Shown: positions 1 through 8,332, counted from the stretch's first letter. The stretch is 64,000 bases of DNA from JACPDI01 sp035463475 (GCA_035463475.1 DATHTE010000003.1:1-64000), one strand, 5' to 3'. The notes: generated from the sequence alone by a model not told the origin. Numbers and translations are program-made.

Positions 1-491
1 GCGGCTGGCGTCGCGGGCGCGACGGCAGGCGGCGCCGGAGGTAGCGGAGGTGCTGCCTGCGCGGGCAAGGGTGCGGGTGCGTGAGGCGGTGTGGGAGCCA
101 CGGGCGGCGCAGGCGGAACCGCGAAGTGCCAGAGCATGTCGCTGCGATTCAGCCGGTGCGCGATCTCGAGCTTCAGCGATCGCGCGGGAAACACCCAGCG
201 GCTGCGCGGGAATTTTCGCTCGAGCTGCTCGATCGTCTGCAGCGCCGCGGCCGCATCTCCCGACTGGTACAAGCTGTGTGCGAGCCAGAACGCGGCCTCG
301 TCTCTCGCCGGCTCCGACGGATCGCCGTATGCCGCACGCAGTTCGGCGACCGCGCGGCGCCACTGCTCGTCCGCGACGAGGTCCTTCGCGCGCGCCATCC
401 GGGCCGAATCGGCCGCCGGCGCGGCGGCTGCCACACACGCCGCCATCGTCAGCGTCAGGGCGGTCGCAGTCACGCTCCATCGCTTCGTCAT
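1..491 (-). CDS. Exported protein of the sigma/anti-sigma operon, cut by window edge
   Basis: The frame opens at ATG 491 and runs off the left edge, so only about 163 N-terminal residues are visible. It starts with MTKRW and a hydrophobic stretch ending in MAAC, which could be a signal peptide or a weak lipobox. Next comes an alanine-rich helical part with TPR-like spacing (AAFWLAHSLYQSGDAAAALQ). After about residue 120 there is a proline/alanine-rich linker. It begins 14 bp after the anti-sigma factor stop, so it is very probably the third gene of that operon. In Acidobacteria such operons often continue with a periplasmic TPR or HEAT-repeat protein, and that is my best guess. Exact function unknown. 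Confidence 0.7.
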   Translation of the reverse strand, partial: MTKRWSVTATALTLTMAACVAAAAPAADSARMARAKDLVADEQWRRAVAELRAAYGDPSEPARDEAAFWLAHSLYQSGDAAAALQTIEQLERKFPRSRWVFPARSLKLEIAHRLNRSDMLWHFAVPPAPPVAPTPPHAPAPLPAQAAPPLPPAPPAVAPATPA

Positions 492-505
492 ATGCGTCCT
501 GTCCT

Positions 506-1258
506 CTATGACTCGAGATCCATGCGCACGAGCAGATCGCGGCGTCGAATGACGCGCTGGATCCGCTCCAGCTCGGGCGTGTCCGCCTCCGACGTCAGGG
601 ACGCCTGGAGCAGCACGCTCTCGAGATCGCCCAGCAGATCGGCCAGGCGCGAAGCGCCGTGGTCCGCCGCCGAGAGCCGGAACAGTCGCGTCTCGGGCAG
701 CAGCGACGCGGCGAGTTCCCGCTCGTATTGCCAGTCCTTCGCGGTAGCAGTTCCCGCGTCCTTCATCGCCAGCCCGAGGACGACGAGCTTCGCCCGGCCG
801 AAGTGGCGCATCGCGGCCGCTTCCAGCGCCGCATCCGCAGCATCCGGCCTCTCCGCGCCCGCGACGACGGTTTCTGCCGGACCGAGCGCGCGACGCTGCC
901 AGATGAGACCGAGCGCGATGCCGAGCACCAGGAGCGCGGCGAGCGGGATCCAGGCGCCGCGCCACGTGTGGCGGTCGATCGGCCGCGCGTGCCGCTCGAG
1001 GTACGGCGGCGCATCAGCGGCGGCCTCGAGGGCGGCGTCGAGGCCGTGCATGAAGGCCGCCCAGTCGCGGTGGCCGCGGGCCGCTTCGGCGCGCGCCGCG
1101 AGGGCCGCGCGGACCTGATCGAACTCCGCGAGGATTGCGGTGCACTCCTCGCACGTCCGGACGTGCTCCTCCAGCGAGGCGCGCTCATCCGGCGGCAGCT
1201 CGCCGTAGAACAACAGCGTCAGGGACTCGCTCGACGCGCGCAGGCAGCTCGTGCTCAT
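506..1258 (-). CDS. Anti-sigma factor, zinc-finger (zf-HC2) membrane protein
   Basis: A 250-residue protein. Residues 29-40 hold the H-x3-C-x2-C motif (HVRTCEEC) of zinc-finger anti-sigma factors. One transmembrane helix (WIPLAALLVLGIALGLIW) lies near residue 105. The C-terminal half is probably periplasmic, is rich in Ala/Leu/Glu and matches no domain I recognise. Its start overlaps the end of the sigma-factor gene by 4 bp (ATGA), the usual translational coupling of a sigma/anti-sigma pair. The N-terminal zinc-finger domain is expected to sequester the adjacent ECF sigma factor at the inner membrane until a signal arrives. The signal is not evident from the sequence. Confidence 0.85.
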   Translation of the reverse strand: MSTSCLRASSESLTLLFYGELPPDERASLEEHVRTCEECTAILAEFDQVRAALAARAEAARGHRDWAAFMHGLDAALEAAADAPPYLERHARPIDRHTWRGAWIPLAALLVLGIALGLIWQRRALGPAETVVAGAERPDAADAALEAAAMRHFGRAKLVVLGLAMKDAGTATAKDWQYERELAASLLPETRLFRLSAADHGASRLADLLGDLESVLLQASLTSEADTPELERIQRVIRRRDLLVRMDLES

Positions 1259-1872
1259 GTCCGTGCCCGCCAGTTGTTCGCGCCCGGGGCAAGTTCGCGG
1301 GTCTCCGCGCCAAGCGAGGCCCGGTCGCGCAGGTTGCGCAAGACATGCCGGAGCCGGTGCACGGCGGAGTGCAGCTGCCGCTTCACGGTCCCCTCCGCAA
1401 TCCCCAGCGCGCCGGCAATATCCAGCAGCTTCATCCCTTCAAAGTGGCGCATCGTGAAGATGATCCGCTGCTGCGGCGGTAGCTTGTCGACGGCCGCCTC
1501 GACCGCTCGCCGCAGCTCGGTCGCGTAGGTCTGCTGTTCCGGTCCCGGCTCGTCCGCAGCCACTTCAGGCACCCTCTCGTCGTCTCCAGCGCCGTCGAGC
1601 GAGACAGAGGGCGTCCGCCGCCGGCTGTGGTCGATGCACGCGTTCATCGCGATCCGATAGAGCCAGGACGTGAACTGCGCGTCCTGGCGGAAATGTCCAA
1701 GGGAACGAAGCACCTTGATGAAAACGTCCTGGGCGATGTCGTCCGCGTCCTGATGATTGCCGGCATATTGAAACGCCACCCGATACACCATGGCCCGGTG
1801 ACGCTCGACCAGGGTCACGAAGGCGGCACGATCCCCGCCGGCCGCTCGAGCAACGAGGCGAGCGTCGTCCAT
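1255..1872 (-). CDS. ECF-family RNA polymerase sigma factor
   Basis: A 205-residue protein with sigma region 2 (RHRAMVYRVAFQYAGNHQDA then DDIAQDVFIKVLRSL, residues 24-60) and region 4 (LPPQQRIIFTMRHFEGMKL then a helix-turn-helix ending GIAEGTVKRQLHSAVHRLR, residues 130-180). There is no sigma 1.1 or region 3, as expected for the ECF group. It is followed with 4-bp overlap by its zinc-finger anti-sigma factor and is divergent from typA. The ATG at 1872 has no Shine-Dalgarno sequence; a TATCCC hexamer lies 9 nt upstream. Target promoters are unknown. Confidence 0.92.
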   Translation of the reverse strand: MDDARLVARAAGGDRAAFVTLVERHRAMVYRVAFQYAGNHQDADDIAQDVFIKVLRSLGHFRQDAQFTSWLYRIAMNACIDHSRRRTPSVSLDGAGDDERVPEVAADEPGPEQQTYATELRRAVEAAVDKLPPQQRIIFTMRHFEGMKLLDIAGALGIAEGTVKRQLHSAVHRLRHVLRNLRDRASLGAETRELAPGANNWRART

Positions 1873-1937
1873 CAGGCGCTAGGGATAAGACGGGGACGGG
1901 CGAGCCAGGGTTGAGAGGGGCCCCTTCCTCCGTCAGC

Positions 1938-1943
1938 TATACT
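1938..1943 (+). promoter_or_regulatory. Putative -10 element of typA, leaderless arrangement
   Basis: TATACT lies exactly 6 nt before the typA ATG at 1950, so transcription would be expected to start at or next to the start codon. No Shine-Dalgarno sequence precedes the ATG at a usable distance. A TTGAGA hexamer at 1911-1916 resembles a -35 box but the spacing of 21 bp is long. Confidence 0.55.
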
Positions 1944-1949
1944 GGTGAG

Positions 1950-3806
1950 ATGCCTACGGTCCTCCGGAGCCCGCTGATCGCCAACGCCCTGCGGCGGAAT
2001 GTGGCGATTATCGCCCACGTGGACCACGGCAAGACGACGCTGGTGGATGCCATGCTGCACCAGAGCGGCGTGTTCCGGGCCAACGAGCGGGTGGCCGAGC
2101 GCGCCATGGACAGCAACGAGCTCGAGCGCGAGCGCGGCATCACGATTCTGGCCAAGAACACCGCCGTCCACTACCCCCACCCCGAGACGGGGGACGAGCT
2201 GCTGATCAACATCGTGGACACTCCCGGCCACGCCGATTTCGGCGGCGAGGTCGAACGCACGCTTTCGATGGTGGACGGCGTCCTGCTGCTCGTTGACGCC
2301 TCGGAGGGACCGCTGCCGCAGACGCGCTTCGTGCTGCGGAAGGCGCTGGAGCGCCGGCTCGTGCCCATCGTCGTCATCAACAAGATCGACCGCGGCGACG
2401 CGCGCCCGCGGGAGGTGCTGAACGAGGTCTACGACCTCTTCATCGACCTGGATGCGACGGAAGACCAGCTGGAGTTCCCGGTGCTGTACACGAGCGGGCG
2501 CGCCGGCACGGCCTCCACTGAGCTGGAGCGGCCAGGACAGGACTTGCGGCCGCTGTTCGACGCGATCGTGAACACCGTGCCGCCGCCGCACGGCGACGCA
2601 GGCGCGCCGCTGCAGATGCTCGTCGCCAACCTGGACTCGAGCGATTACCTGGGGCGGATCGCGATCGGGCGCATCTTCAACGGCGCCGTGAGGATCGGAG
2701 ACGCGATCGCCGTCTGCAAGCTCGATGGCGCGCGCCAGCAGACGCGCGTGACGAAGCTGTACGCCTTCGAGGGGCTCCGCCGCGTGGACATCGAGCGCGC
2801 CGCCGCCGGGGACATCGTCTGCCTCGCCGGGATCGAAGACATCATGATCGGCGAAACCGTCGCGGATCCCGAGACGCCGCTGGCCATCCCGCCGATCGCC
2901 GTGGACGAGCCGACCGTCTCGATGATCTTCGGCGTCAACACCTCCCCGATGGCGGGACGCGACGGCCAGTTCGTCACTTCCCGCAACCTGAAAGACCGGC
3001 TGGAGCGCGAGCTGCTCGGGAACGTGTCCATCCGCGTCGAGCCCACCGATTCGCCCGAGCAGATGAAGGTGCTCGGGCGCGGCGAGCTCCAGCTGTCGAT
3101 CCTTCTCGAGATGATGCGGCGCGAAGGCTATGAGCTGCAGGTCTCGCGGCCGGAGGTGGTCACGCGCGAGAGGAACGGCACCCTCATGGAACCCGTCGAG
3201 GAGCTGGTCATCGACGTCGCCGAGGAGTTCCAGGGGGTCGTCATCGCACAGGTCGGCACGCGTCGCGGCGTGCCCACGAAGATGATCAACCATGGAAGCG
3301 GACGCGTGCGGCTCGAGTTCCGCATCCCCGCCCGCGGCCTGATCGGGTTCCGGTCGCAGTTCCTGACCGACACGAAAGGCACCGGGATCATGAACCACAT
3401 CTTCGCGGGATGGGAACCGTGGCACGGCGCGATCCCGGCTCGTCCGACCGGCGCGCTCGCCGCGGATCGCCCGGGCATCGCGACCGCTTACGCGATCTCG
3501 AACCTGCAGGAGCGCGGCGAGATCTTCATCGAGCCGGGCACGCTGGTCTACGAGGGGATGGTCGTCGGCGAGAACTCGCGCTCTAACGACCTCGACGTCA
3601 ACGTCACGAAGGAAAAGAAGCAGACCAACATGCGCGCGTCCACCGCCGACGAGGCCATCCGCCTCATCCCCCCGCGCAAGCTCGGTCTGGAGCAGGCGAT
3701 CGAGTTCATCAACGACGACGAGCTGGTGGAAGTGACGCCGCAGAGCATCCGCGTGCGCAAGAGGGTGCTGGCGGCGAACATGAGGCCGAAGGCGAAGGCT
3801 GAATAG
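1950..3806 (+). CDS. typA: Translational GTPase TypA/BipA
   Basis: A 618-residue protein of normal family length. The G domain shows NVAIIAHVDHGKTTLVDAML (G1, about residue 15), RGITI (G2), DTPGHADF (G3) and NKIDR (G4). Domain II and the EF-G-like domains follow, with the TypA-specific C-terminal part (GIMNHIFAGWEPW and EKKQTNMRAS). TypA is a ribosome-binding cytoplasmic GTPase needed for 50S assembly and stress growth in many bacteria. ATG 1950 is preferred over an in-frame TTG at 1911 because homology begins right after it and a -10-like TATACT sits 6 nt upstream. The gene is convergent with the selenoprotein candidate, with 10 bp between the stops. Confidence 0.97.
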   Translation: MPTVLRSPLIANALRRNVAIIAHVDHGKTTLVDAMLHQSGVFRANERVAERAMDSNELERERGITILAKNTAVHYPHPETGDELLINIVDTPGHADFGGEVERTLSMVDGVLLLVDASEGPLPQTRFVLRKALERRLVPIVVINKIDRGDARPREVLNEVYDLFIDLDATEDQLEFPVLYTSGRAGTASTELERPGQDLRPLFDAIVNTVPPPHGDAGAPLQMLVANLDSSDYLGRIAIGRIFNGAVRIGDAIAVCKLDGARQQTRVTKLYAFEGLRRVDIERAAAGDIVCLAGIEDIMIGETVADPETPLAIPPIAVDEPTVSMIFGVNTSPMAGRDGQFVTSRNLKDRLERELLGNVSIRVEPTDSPEQMKVLGRGELQLSILLEMMRREGYELQVSRPEVVTRERNGTLMEPVEELVIDVAEEFQGVVIAQVGTRRGVPTKMINHGSGRVRLEFRIPARGLIGFRSQFLTDTKGTGIMNHIFAGWEPWHGAIPARPTGALAADRPGIATAYAISNLQERGEIFIEPGTLVYEGMVVGENSRSNDLDVNVTKEKKQTNMRASTADEAIRLIPPRKLGLEQAIEFINDDELVEVTPQSIRVRKRVLAANMRPKAKAE

Positions 3807-3808
3807 GC

Positions 3809-3836
3809 TTCAGGGTTCAGGGTTCAGGCTTCAGGA
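3809..3836. repeat. Four tandem heptamers TTCAGGN at the gene ends
   Basis: Just after the typA stop there are four consecutive copies of TTCAGG plus one variable base. Read on the minus strand, the repeat encodes the last residues and the TGA stop of the neighbouring oxidoreductase gene. Related CAGGGTTCAGG runs occur at 6284-6306, again at the 3' end of a gene. Confidence 0.7.
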
Positions 3837-4521
3837 CTTCTTCCCCGGGTCGCCCGCCGCCGGTGAAGGGGCCGAGCGCCTCGGCGACGAACTGTCTCTC
3901 CGGCTGCGCACCGAGAATCTCCACCTGATCGTTCACCACCGTCTTGGGCACGCCGCTGATCCGGTAGCGCCGCACGTCCTCGGGGAACTCCGCGGCGCCG
4001 ACCGACGCCATCGTGACCTTGTCGCTCGAGATCGCCATCCGCATCGCCAGGCTCACGGCCCGCGGACAGTGCGGTCAGGTCGGTGTGACGAACACCCTGA
4101 GGTGGACCGGCTCGCTCACCGCGTCGAGAAGCTCCGCGCTCGTCTCGCTGAGATCGGCCTGTTCGACGCCGCCGATGAGGAGGATCGACTCGAGCAGCGA
4201 CGAGAACTCGTAGCCGTGCGGCGCGCCGAAGAAGCGGATGCCGGGATCGTGCGGCTGGCCGTCGCCATTGGTGCCAAGGACCGCAACCGCCGGCACTCTA
4301 TCGATGCCGTACCCCGCCGCCACTTCCTTCTCCAACAGGAAGTTGTGCTCTTCGACGGTGATCTTGTCGCTGATCCTCGTCACTTCGTCGAGGACCTGCT
4401 TCGCGATGTCGCAGGTCTCGCAGTTGAGCGTCTGTGTGAAGAAGACGAGCTTCACCGGGTTCTTCAACTCGGCGAATGTGCCCTGCAGTAGCTTCAGGTC
4501 CGCGTCCGACAGTAAGGCCAC
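3817..4521 (-). CDS. Protein disulfide oxidoreductase (glutaredoxin-like), probable selenoprotein with U-x-x-C
   Basis: The minus frame opens at GTG 4521 and reads 148 codons, then meets TGA at 4077-4075, then continues in the same frame for 85 more codons to TGA at 3819-3817. The full 234-residue product has the two-thioredoxin-fold layout and length of the PDO family. The N-terminal half carries the active site NCETC (Cys34, Cys37). In the C-terminal half the TGA sits exactly where the first active-site Cys belongs: FVTPT-(TGA)-PHCPRAV. Reading TGA as selenocysteine gives U149-P-H-C152, a classic redox motif. A SECIS-like hairpin follows the TGA at once (4039-4074). The conserved tail continues well past the TGA, including a GVPKTVVND segment like the cis-proline region of thioredoxin folds. 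The start is 12 bp after the metK stop, so the two genes are probably co-transcribed. A decayed gene is the alternative but would not predict the TGA position or the hairpin. selA, selB and selD are not in this window. Confidence 0.85.
4039..4074 (-). promoter_or_regulatory. Bacterial SECIS-like hairpin after the in-frame TGA
   Basis: Immediately 3' of the TGA the mRNA can fold as a lower helix CCGCA/UGCGG (4074-4070 with 4043-4039), an internal loop, and an upper stem CGGGC/GCCUG extended by G-C and C-G pairs around one bulge. The apical loop is CGUGA (4057-4053). The loop begins 17 nt after the TGA and has a G at its second position. These values fit what is known of bacterial SECIS elements: loop roughly 16-37 nt from the UGA and a G in the first two loop bases. 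Folded by hand only. Confidence 0.65.
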
Positions 4522-4533
4522 GAACCTATTTCA

Positions 4534-5691
4534 TCATCCCGAGAGCCGAGAGGCAATTAGAGCCTCTGCGACCTCGCTCTCCCAGGGCAACTCAGGCTTG
4601 CCGAAATGCCCGTAGTTCGTCGTCTGCCGGTAGATGGGCCTGAGGAGGTTCAACCGCTCGATGATCGCCGCGGGGCGGAAATCGAACTCCCGCGCGACCA
4701 GGTCCTCTGCCGCGCTGGCATCACCGCTGTTGAAGGTGTCCACGCGGGTCGAAACCGGGCGGGCGAGGCCGATGGCGTACGCGACCTGGATCTCGGCGCG
4801 CCTGGCGATGCCACACTTGACGATGTGCCGTGCGACGTGGCGGCAGAAATAGGCGCCGCTGCGATCCACCTTTGAAGGATCCTTGCCGCTGAACGCGCCG
4901 CCGCCGTGCCGCCCGACGCCGCCGTACGTGTCCACGATGATCTTGCGGCCGGTCACGCCGGCGTCCGCGGTCGGACCGCCGATCACGAAACTCCCGGTCG
5001 GGTTCACGTCGAACCGGATCGCACCCGTGTACCAGCCGTTCAGCGCCCGCGGCGCCAGATCGTCGATCACGTATTCGCGAATGGTCTTCTGATCGGCGTC
5101 GGCCGCGTGCTGGGTGGAGACGAGCACGCGGTCCACGGCCTTCGGCCGGCCCAGCTGGTAGCGAACGCTCACTTGCGCCTTCGCATCGGGCCGCAGCCAT
5201 GGATAGCGACCGCTGCGCCTGTCCTGCGCGAGGCCACGCGTCAGGTTGTGGGCGAGGAGGATCGGCAGCGGCAGCAGTTGGGGGCTCTCGTCGGTGGCGT
5301 AGCCGAACATGATCCCCTGGTCGCCTGCCCCCTGCTCGTGCTCCTGCGATGTTTCCGCGTCCACACCGCGCTTGATGTCAGGAGACTGCTGCGTGAGGTT
5401 CTGCACGACGCGGACCCCCGCGGCGTTGAAGCACTCGGCGGGGTCGGTGTAGCCCACCTCCTCGATCGCGCGGCGCGCGACCGCCTCGCAGTCCACCTGC
5501 GCGTTCGAGGTGATTTCCCCGGCGATCACCACCAGGTCCGCCTTGCACAGGACCTCGCACGCCACGCGCGAGCGCGGGTCCTGCGCCAGGTACGCGTCGA
5601 GAATGGAGTCGGCGATGTAATCGCAGACCTTGTCGGGATGCCCCTCCGAGACCGACTCCGACGTGAATGTGTAGACCGACGCCTCACACAT
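4534..5691 (-). CDS. metK: S-adenosylmethionine synthase
   Basis: A 385-residue protein of usual MetK length, converting methionine and ATP to SAM, phosphate and diphosphate in the cytoplasm. Visible signatures are FTSESVSEGHPDKVCDYIAD at the N-terminus, the ATP-binding GAGDQGIMFGYATDE (about residues 118-132), the glycine-rich loop GGGAFSGKDPSKVDRSGAY, and the C-terminal NYGHFGK. The start overlaps the small upstream gene by 8 bp, which suggests translational coupling. Downstream lies the putative selenoprotein oxidoreductase. No SAM riboswitch consensus could be recognised upstream. Confidence 0.97.
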   Translation of the reverse strand: MCEASVYTFTSESVSEGHPDKVCDYIADSILDAYLAQDPRSRVACEVLCKADLVVIAGEITSNAQVDCEAVARRAIEEVGYTDPAECFNAAGVRVVQNLTQQSPDIKRGVDAETSQEHEQGAGDQGIMFGYATDESPQLLPLPILLAHNLTRGLAQDRRSGRYPWLRPDAKAQVSVRYQLGRPKAVDRVLVSTQHAADADQKTIREYVIDDLAPRALNGWYTGAIRFDVNPTGSFVIGGPTADAGVTGRKIIVDTYGGVGRHGGGAFSGKDPSKVDRSGAYFCRHVARHIVKCGIARRAEIQVAYAIGLARPVSTRVDTFNSGDASAAEDLVAREFDFRPAAIIERLNLLRPIYRQTTNYGHFGKPELPWESEVAEALIASRLSG

Positions 5692-5989
5692 GGCCGCCGT
5701 CGCTCGCGAGGCCGAGGGTGGAACCCTCGAGACCGTAGGTCTCGCGTTCGAGCTGGAATGGTGGCGTCACGTGAGCGCTCCTGAGTCGGAACGCCACGAC
5801 TTCCGCGTTGGGAGCGGCCGCGTACTCGAGCAGCAGCGCGTCGCGCCTCTGCCGGGCCGCCTCGATGTCGTCGGTTCCCAGCGATCGGCGCACTCGCTCC
5901 TGGCGCCAGCCGTCGTAGACGACGGTGAATGCCACCCACCAGAGGCGGCCGTTTCTCCAGAGATGATGGTTCGGATTGGAAAGGGGCAT
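5684..5989 (-). CDS. Small basic protein resembling an integrase N-terminal arm domain
   Basis: 101 residues from ATG 5989, which has a good Shine-Dalgarno (GAGGAG at about 6001-6006, 9-11 nt upstream). The central part (NGRLWWVAFTVVYDG, then VRRSLGTDDIEAARQRRDAL) resembles the three-stranded arm-type DNA-binding domain at the N-terminus of tyrosine-recombinase integrases. No catalytic domain follows: the ORF ends inside the metK start with 8 bp of overlap. It may be a free-standing DNA-binding protein, possibly an autoregulator of the metK operon, or a relic of an integrase. Function unknown. Confidence 0.6.
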   Translation of the reverse strand: MPLSNPNHHLWRNGRLWWVAFTVVYDGWRQERVRRSLGTDDIEAARQRRDALLLEYAAAPNAEVVAFRLRSAHVTPPFQLERETYGLEGSTLGLASDGGHV

Positions 5990-6301
5990 GTGGTGTTTTC
6001 TCCTCAGCGGGCCCTCCAGCCAGCCACTGAAAAAACACCCGGAGTGCGCGCCAGGCGCGCCGGACACTTAATTGTCCCGTCCGGGCTTTCGGGACCGCAT
6101 CTCCGGCAGCGTTCGATGGGACCGTCGCTGGCGGAAGGCACCTTGGGATGTCCGCCCCAGGTTGCCGGGCCCACTCTTTGCCAAGTGGACCGCTCCGGAT
6201 GTCTGTCCAGACTATACCCGACAATCGCCCCACGCCTCAAGCGGGGCTCGTGTCATAAGGGGACAGGAGTGGGGGGAGAAATACAGGGTCAGGGTTCAGG
6301 G
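5990..6301. other. Gene-free leader region of the metK operon
   Basis: About 310 bp without a supportable gene. It holds a perfect 7-bp inverted repeat around one base (6046-6060, GCGCGCC/GGCGCGC), six As at 6030-6035 (six Us in a minus-strand transcript), a dyad GGACA-N6-TGTCC at 6062-6077, and a GGGGACAG motif at 6259-6266. The hairpin plus U-run could act as an attenuator in the metK-operon leader, but the 10-nt gap between them is not canonical. CAGGGTTCAGG-type direct repeats lie at 6284-6306 and contribute the S9 peptidase stop codon. Confidence 0.4.
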
Positions 6302-8332
6302 TCAGGGCCTGCCTCGCCGAAGCGTACGCGGGCCAGACGCGAAGGCGGGTTCGGGTTCCCCGCCCCGGTGCTTTCGGTACCAGGCCAGGATGCGGTCAAT
6401 CGCGTCGGCCACATGGGCGGTTTCGCGCAGGCCGTGCCCCTCGCGCGGGTAGCGGACCATCACCGTCTCCACGCCGACGTCCTTGAGGGCGATGTAGAAC
6501 TGCTCAGCTTCGGCCACCGGGACGTCGTTGTCGTTCTCGCCGTGCAGGAACAGGGTAGGAGTCTTCACGTCCTTCGCGTAACGCAGGGGCGAGCGCTCCC
6601 ACAGCGTGTCGATCAGCCCCTTCTCATGGGGATATCCCCCGAACTCCACGGCCAGGTAGTCGTGGTAATACGCCATGTAGTTGAAGCTCACGAGGTTCGA
6701 AATGCCCGCGAGCGGCGCGGCCGCCCGGAACCGGTCGGTCTGCGTGATGAGCCAGTTCGTGAGCTGGCCGCCGTAGCTCACGCCCTCGACGAACAGCGCA
6801 CCGCGATCGATCCACGGGTACTTTGCGATAGCGGCGCTGACGCCGCTCAGCACGTCCTTCGCCTCGCCTCCGTTCTGATCTCCGAAAATCGCGTCGGCAA
6901 ACGCCTGCCCGTAGCCCGTCGATCCCCGGTAGTTCACCATCAGCGTCGCGAAGCCCTCGCCCGCGTAGATCTGCGCCTTCGCGTTGAACCAGGGCCCCTG
7001 CTGCGCATGCGGGCCGCCATGAATCGCGGCCACCAGGGGGTATTTGCGCGCGGGTTCGAAAGGGACCGGCTTCGTCACGAACGCCTCGATCTCGAGGCCG
7101 TCGAAGCTCTTGAACCGGAACGCCTCCACGGTCGCGATGGCGCGCTCGCGAAGGAAGCCGTTTTGTTCCTGCAGCGACGTGCCGATCAGCAGCTGTGATG
7201 GGTGGTCGCGTGTGGTCAGCGCGGCCGCGATCGTGTCGCCCGCGATCGACCACGCGCCGATCGAGCCATCGATCGGCAGGCGGCGGTCGCCCCGGTAGAG
7301 CGCCGTCAGGCCGCGCTCCTGCACCGTGAACGCGACCTCGGTGCCGACCCACTTCGGCGCGCCATGACGGTTGTCGATGCCGGCCGCCGCTTCGCGCCGC
7401 TCCGCCCCGGCAGCGTTCATGACGTAGACGTGCGTATCCTCCATCGTCGTTTCCGACGACGTGCGATCGCGCTTCGTCGCGAGGAACGCGATCGAGCGCC
7501 CGTCCGGAGACCAGCGGGGGTAGTACTCGGCGCTCGGCGTTCGCGTCAGGCGGCGTTCGGCGCCGTCGCTGACGCGCACGGCGTAGAGGTCGTAGTTGAA
7601 GACGCGATCCGAATGCGGCTCGCGGTTCGAGACGAACAGGATCTCCTCGCTGGTGGGAGACCAGTCGATCGAGTGTTCGTAGTGCTCGCCCCGCGTGAGC
7701 TGGCGGACCGTGCGCGTGGCGAGGTCGACGACGAAGATATGGAGCCGCCGGTTGTCGTTGAACGCGAAGTCGGCGGAGGAGGCCGGCGGCTTGTACAGGT
7801 AGCGCGTGATGACGATCGGATCGCCGCCCGGCTCCTCGTCTGCTGGCGTGGAGGAGACGAACGCGATTCGCTTGCCGTCGGGCGACCACGCGAACGCTTC
7901 TCCCTCCGAAGGCAGGGGGTGGTTCGTGCCGCTCACGATCGCGACGCGTTCGCCCGGTGCGCTGACGACGTCCGAGGCGCGGCGTGCGTCCACGACGGAG
8001 AGCGCGACGCCCCCGTCCGCGATCCCGAAGTACGCGAGCCGCGCGCCATCGCTCGACCAGCGCGGGTTCCACGCGGACGCGTCGTGTGCGCCGACACGGA
8101 ACGCCTTGCCGCTCGCGACGTCGGCAACCCACAGCTCTGGATAGGGCGTCCCTGGCCCCTCGGCGTTCTGGACCGTGTAGGCGACCCTCTTCCCATCAGG
8201 CGAGAGTTGCACGTCGCCAACGGAGCGAAGCCGGTACAGGTCGCGTGTGGTGAGCGGCGGCGCGCCGGCCGCCGCGAGAAGCGACCCGGCGAGGATGGTG
8301 TGACAGGCGAGCAGCCGGAGCGTGCGCCTCAT
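6302..8332 (-). CDS. Exported S9 family peptidase (prolyl oligopeptidase superfamily)
   Basis: 676 residues from ATG 8332, which overlaps the hemQ-like stop as ATGA. A signal peptide (RLLACHTILAGSLLAAAGAP) is followed by a beta-propeller with WD40/PD40-like blades (repeats such as QLSPDGKRVAYTV, FAWSPDGKRIAFVS, YPRWSPDGRSIAFLA). The C-terminal alpha/beta hydrolase domain has the nucleophile in GVSYGG (Ser519), an acidic residue in HGENDNDVP near 598 and a His in REGHGL near 630. It is expected to cleave oligopeptides in the periplasm or outside the cell. The longer in-frame extension upstream overlaps the hemQ-like gene and is not coding. It is the last gene of the amidohydrolase-hemQ-S9 group. 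Confidence 0.93.
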   Translation of the reverse strand: MRRTLRLLACHTILAGSLLAAAGAPPLTTRDLYRLRSVGDVQLSPDGKRVAYTVQNAEGPGTPYPELWVADVASGKAFRVGAHDASAWNPRWSSDGARLAYFGIADGGVALSVVDARRASDVVSAPGERVAIVSGTNHPLPSEGEAFAWSPDGKRIAFVSSTPADEEPGGDPIVITRYLYKPPASSADFAFNDNRRLHIFVVDLATRTVRQLTRGEHYEHSIDWSPTSEEILFVSNREPHSDRVFNYDLYAVRVSDGAERRLTRTPSAEYYPRWSPDGRSIAFLATKRDRTSSETTMEDTHVYVMNAAGAERREAAAGIDNRHGAPKWVGTEVAFTVQERGLTALYRGDRRLPIDGSIGAWSIAGDTIAAALTTRDHPSQLLIGTSLQEQNGFLRERAIATVEAFRFKSFDGLEIEAFVTKPVPFEPARKYPLVAAIHGGPHAQQGPWFNAKAQIYAGEGFATLMVNYRGSTGYGQAFADAIFGDQNGGEAKDVLSGVSAAIAKYPWIDRGALFVEGVSYGGQLTNWLITQTDRFRAAAPLAGISNLVSFNYMAYYHDYLAVEFGGYPHEKGLIDTLWERSPLRYAKDVKTPTLFLHGENDNDVPVAEAEQFYIALKDVGVETVMVRYPREGHGLRETAHVADAIDRILAWYRKHRGGEPEPAFASGPRTLRRGRP

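Noticed and set aside
4075..4521. Treating the oxidoreductase as a pseudogene or as two genes split by a stop
   Set aside because: The stop is a TGA exactly at the active-site Cys, the downstream frame is intact and a SECIS-like hairpin follows, so selenocysteine is the better explanation.
5990..6301. SAM riboswitch upstream of metK
   Set aside because: No match to SAM-I or other SAM aptamer cores could be seen by eye; only a simple hairpin and U-run are present.
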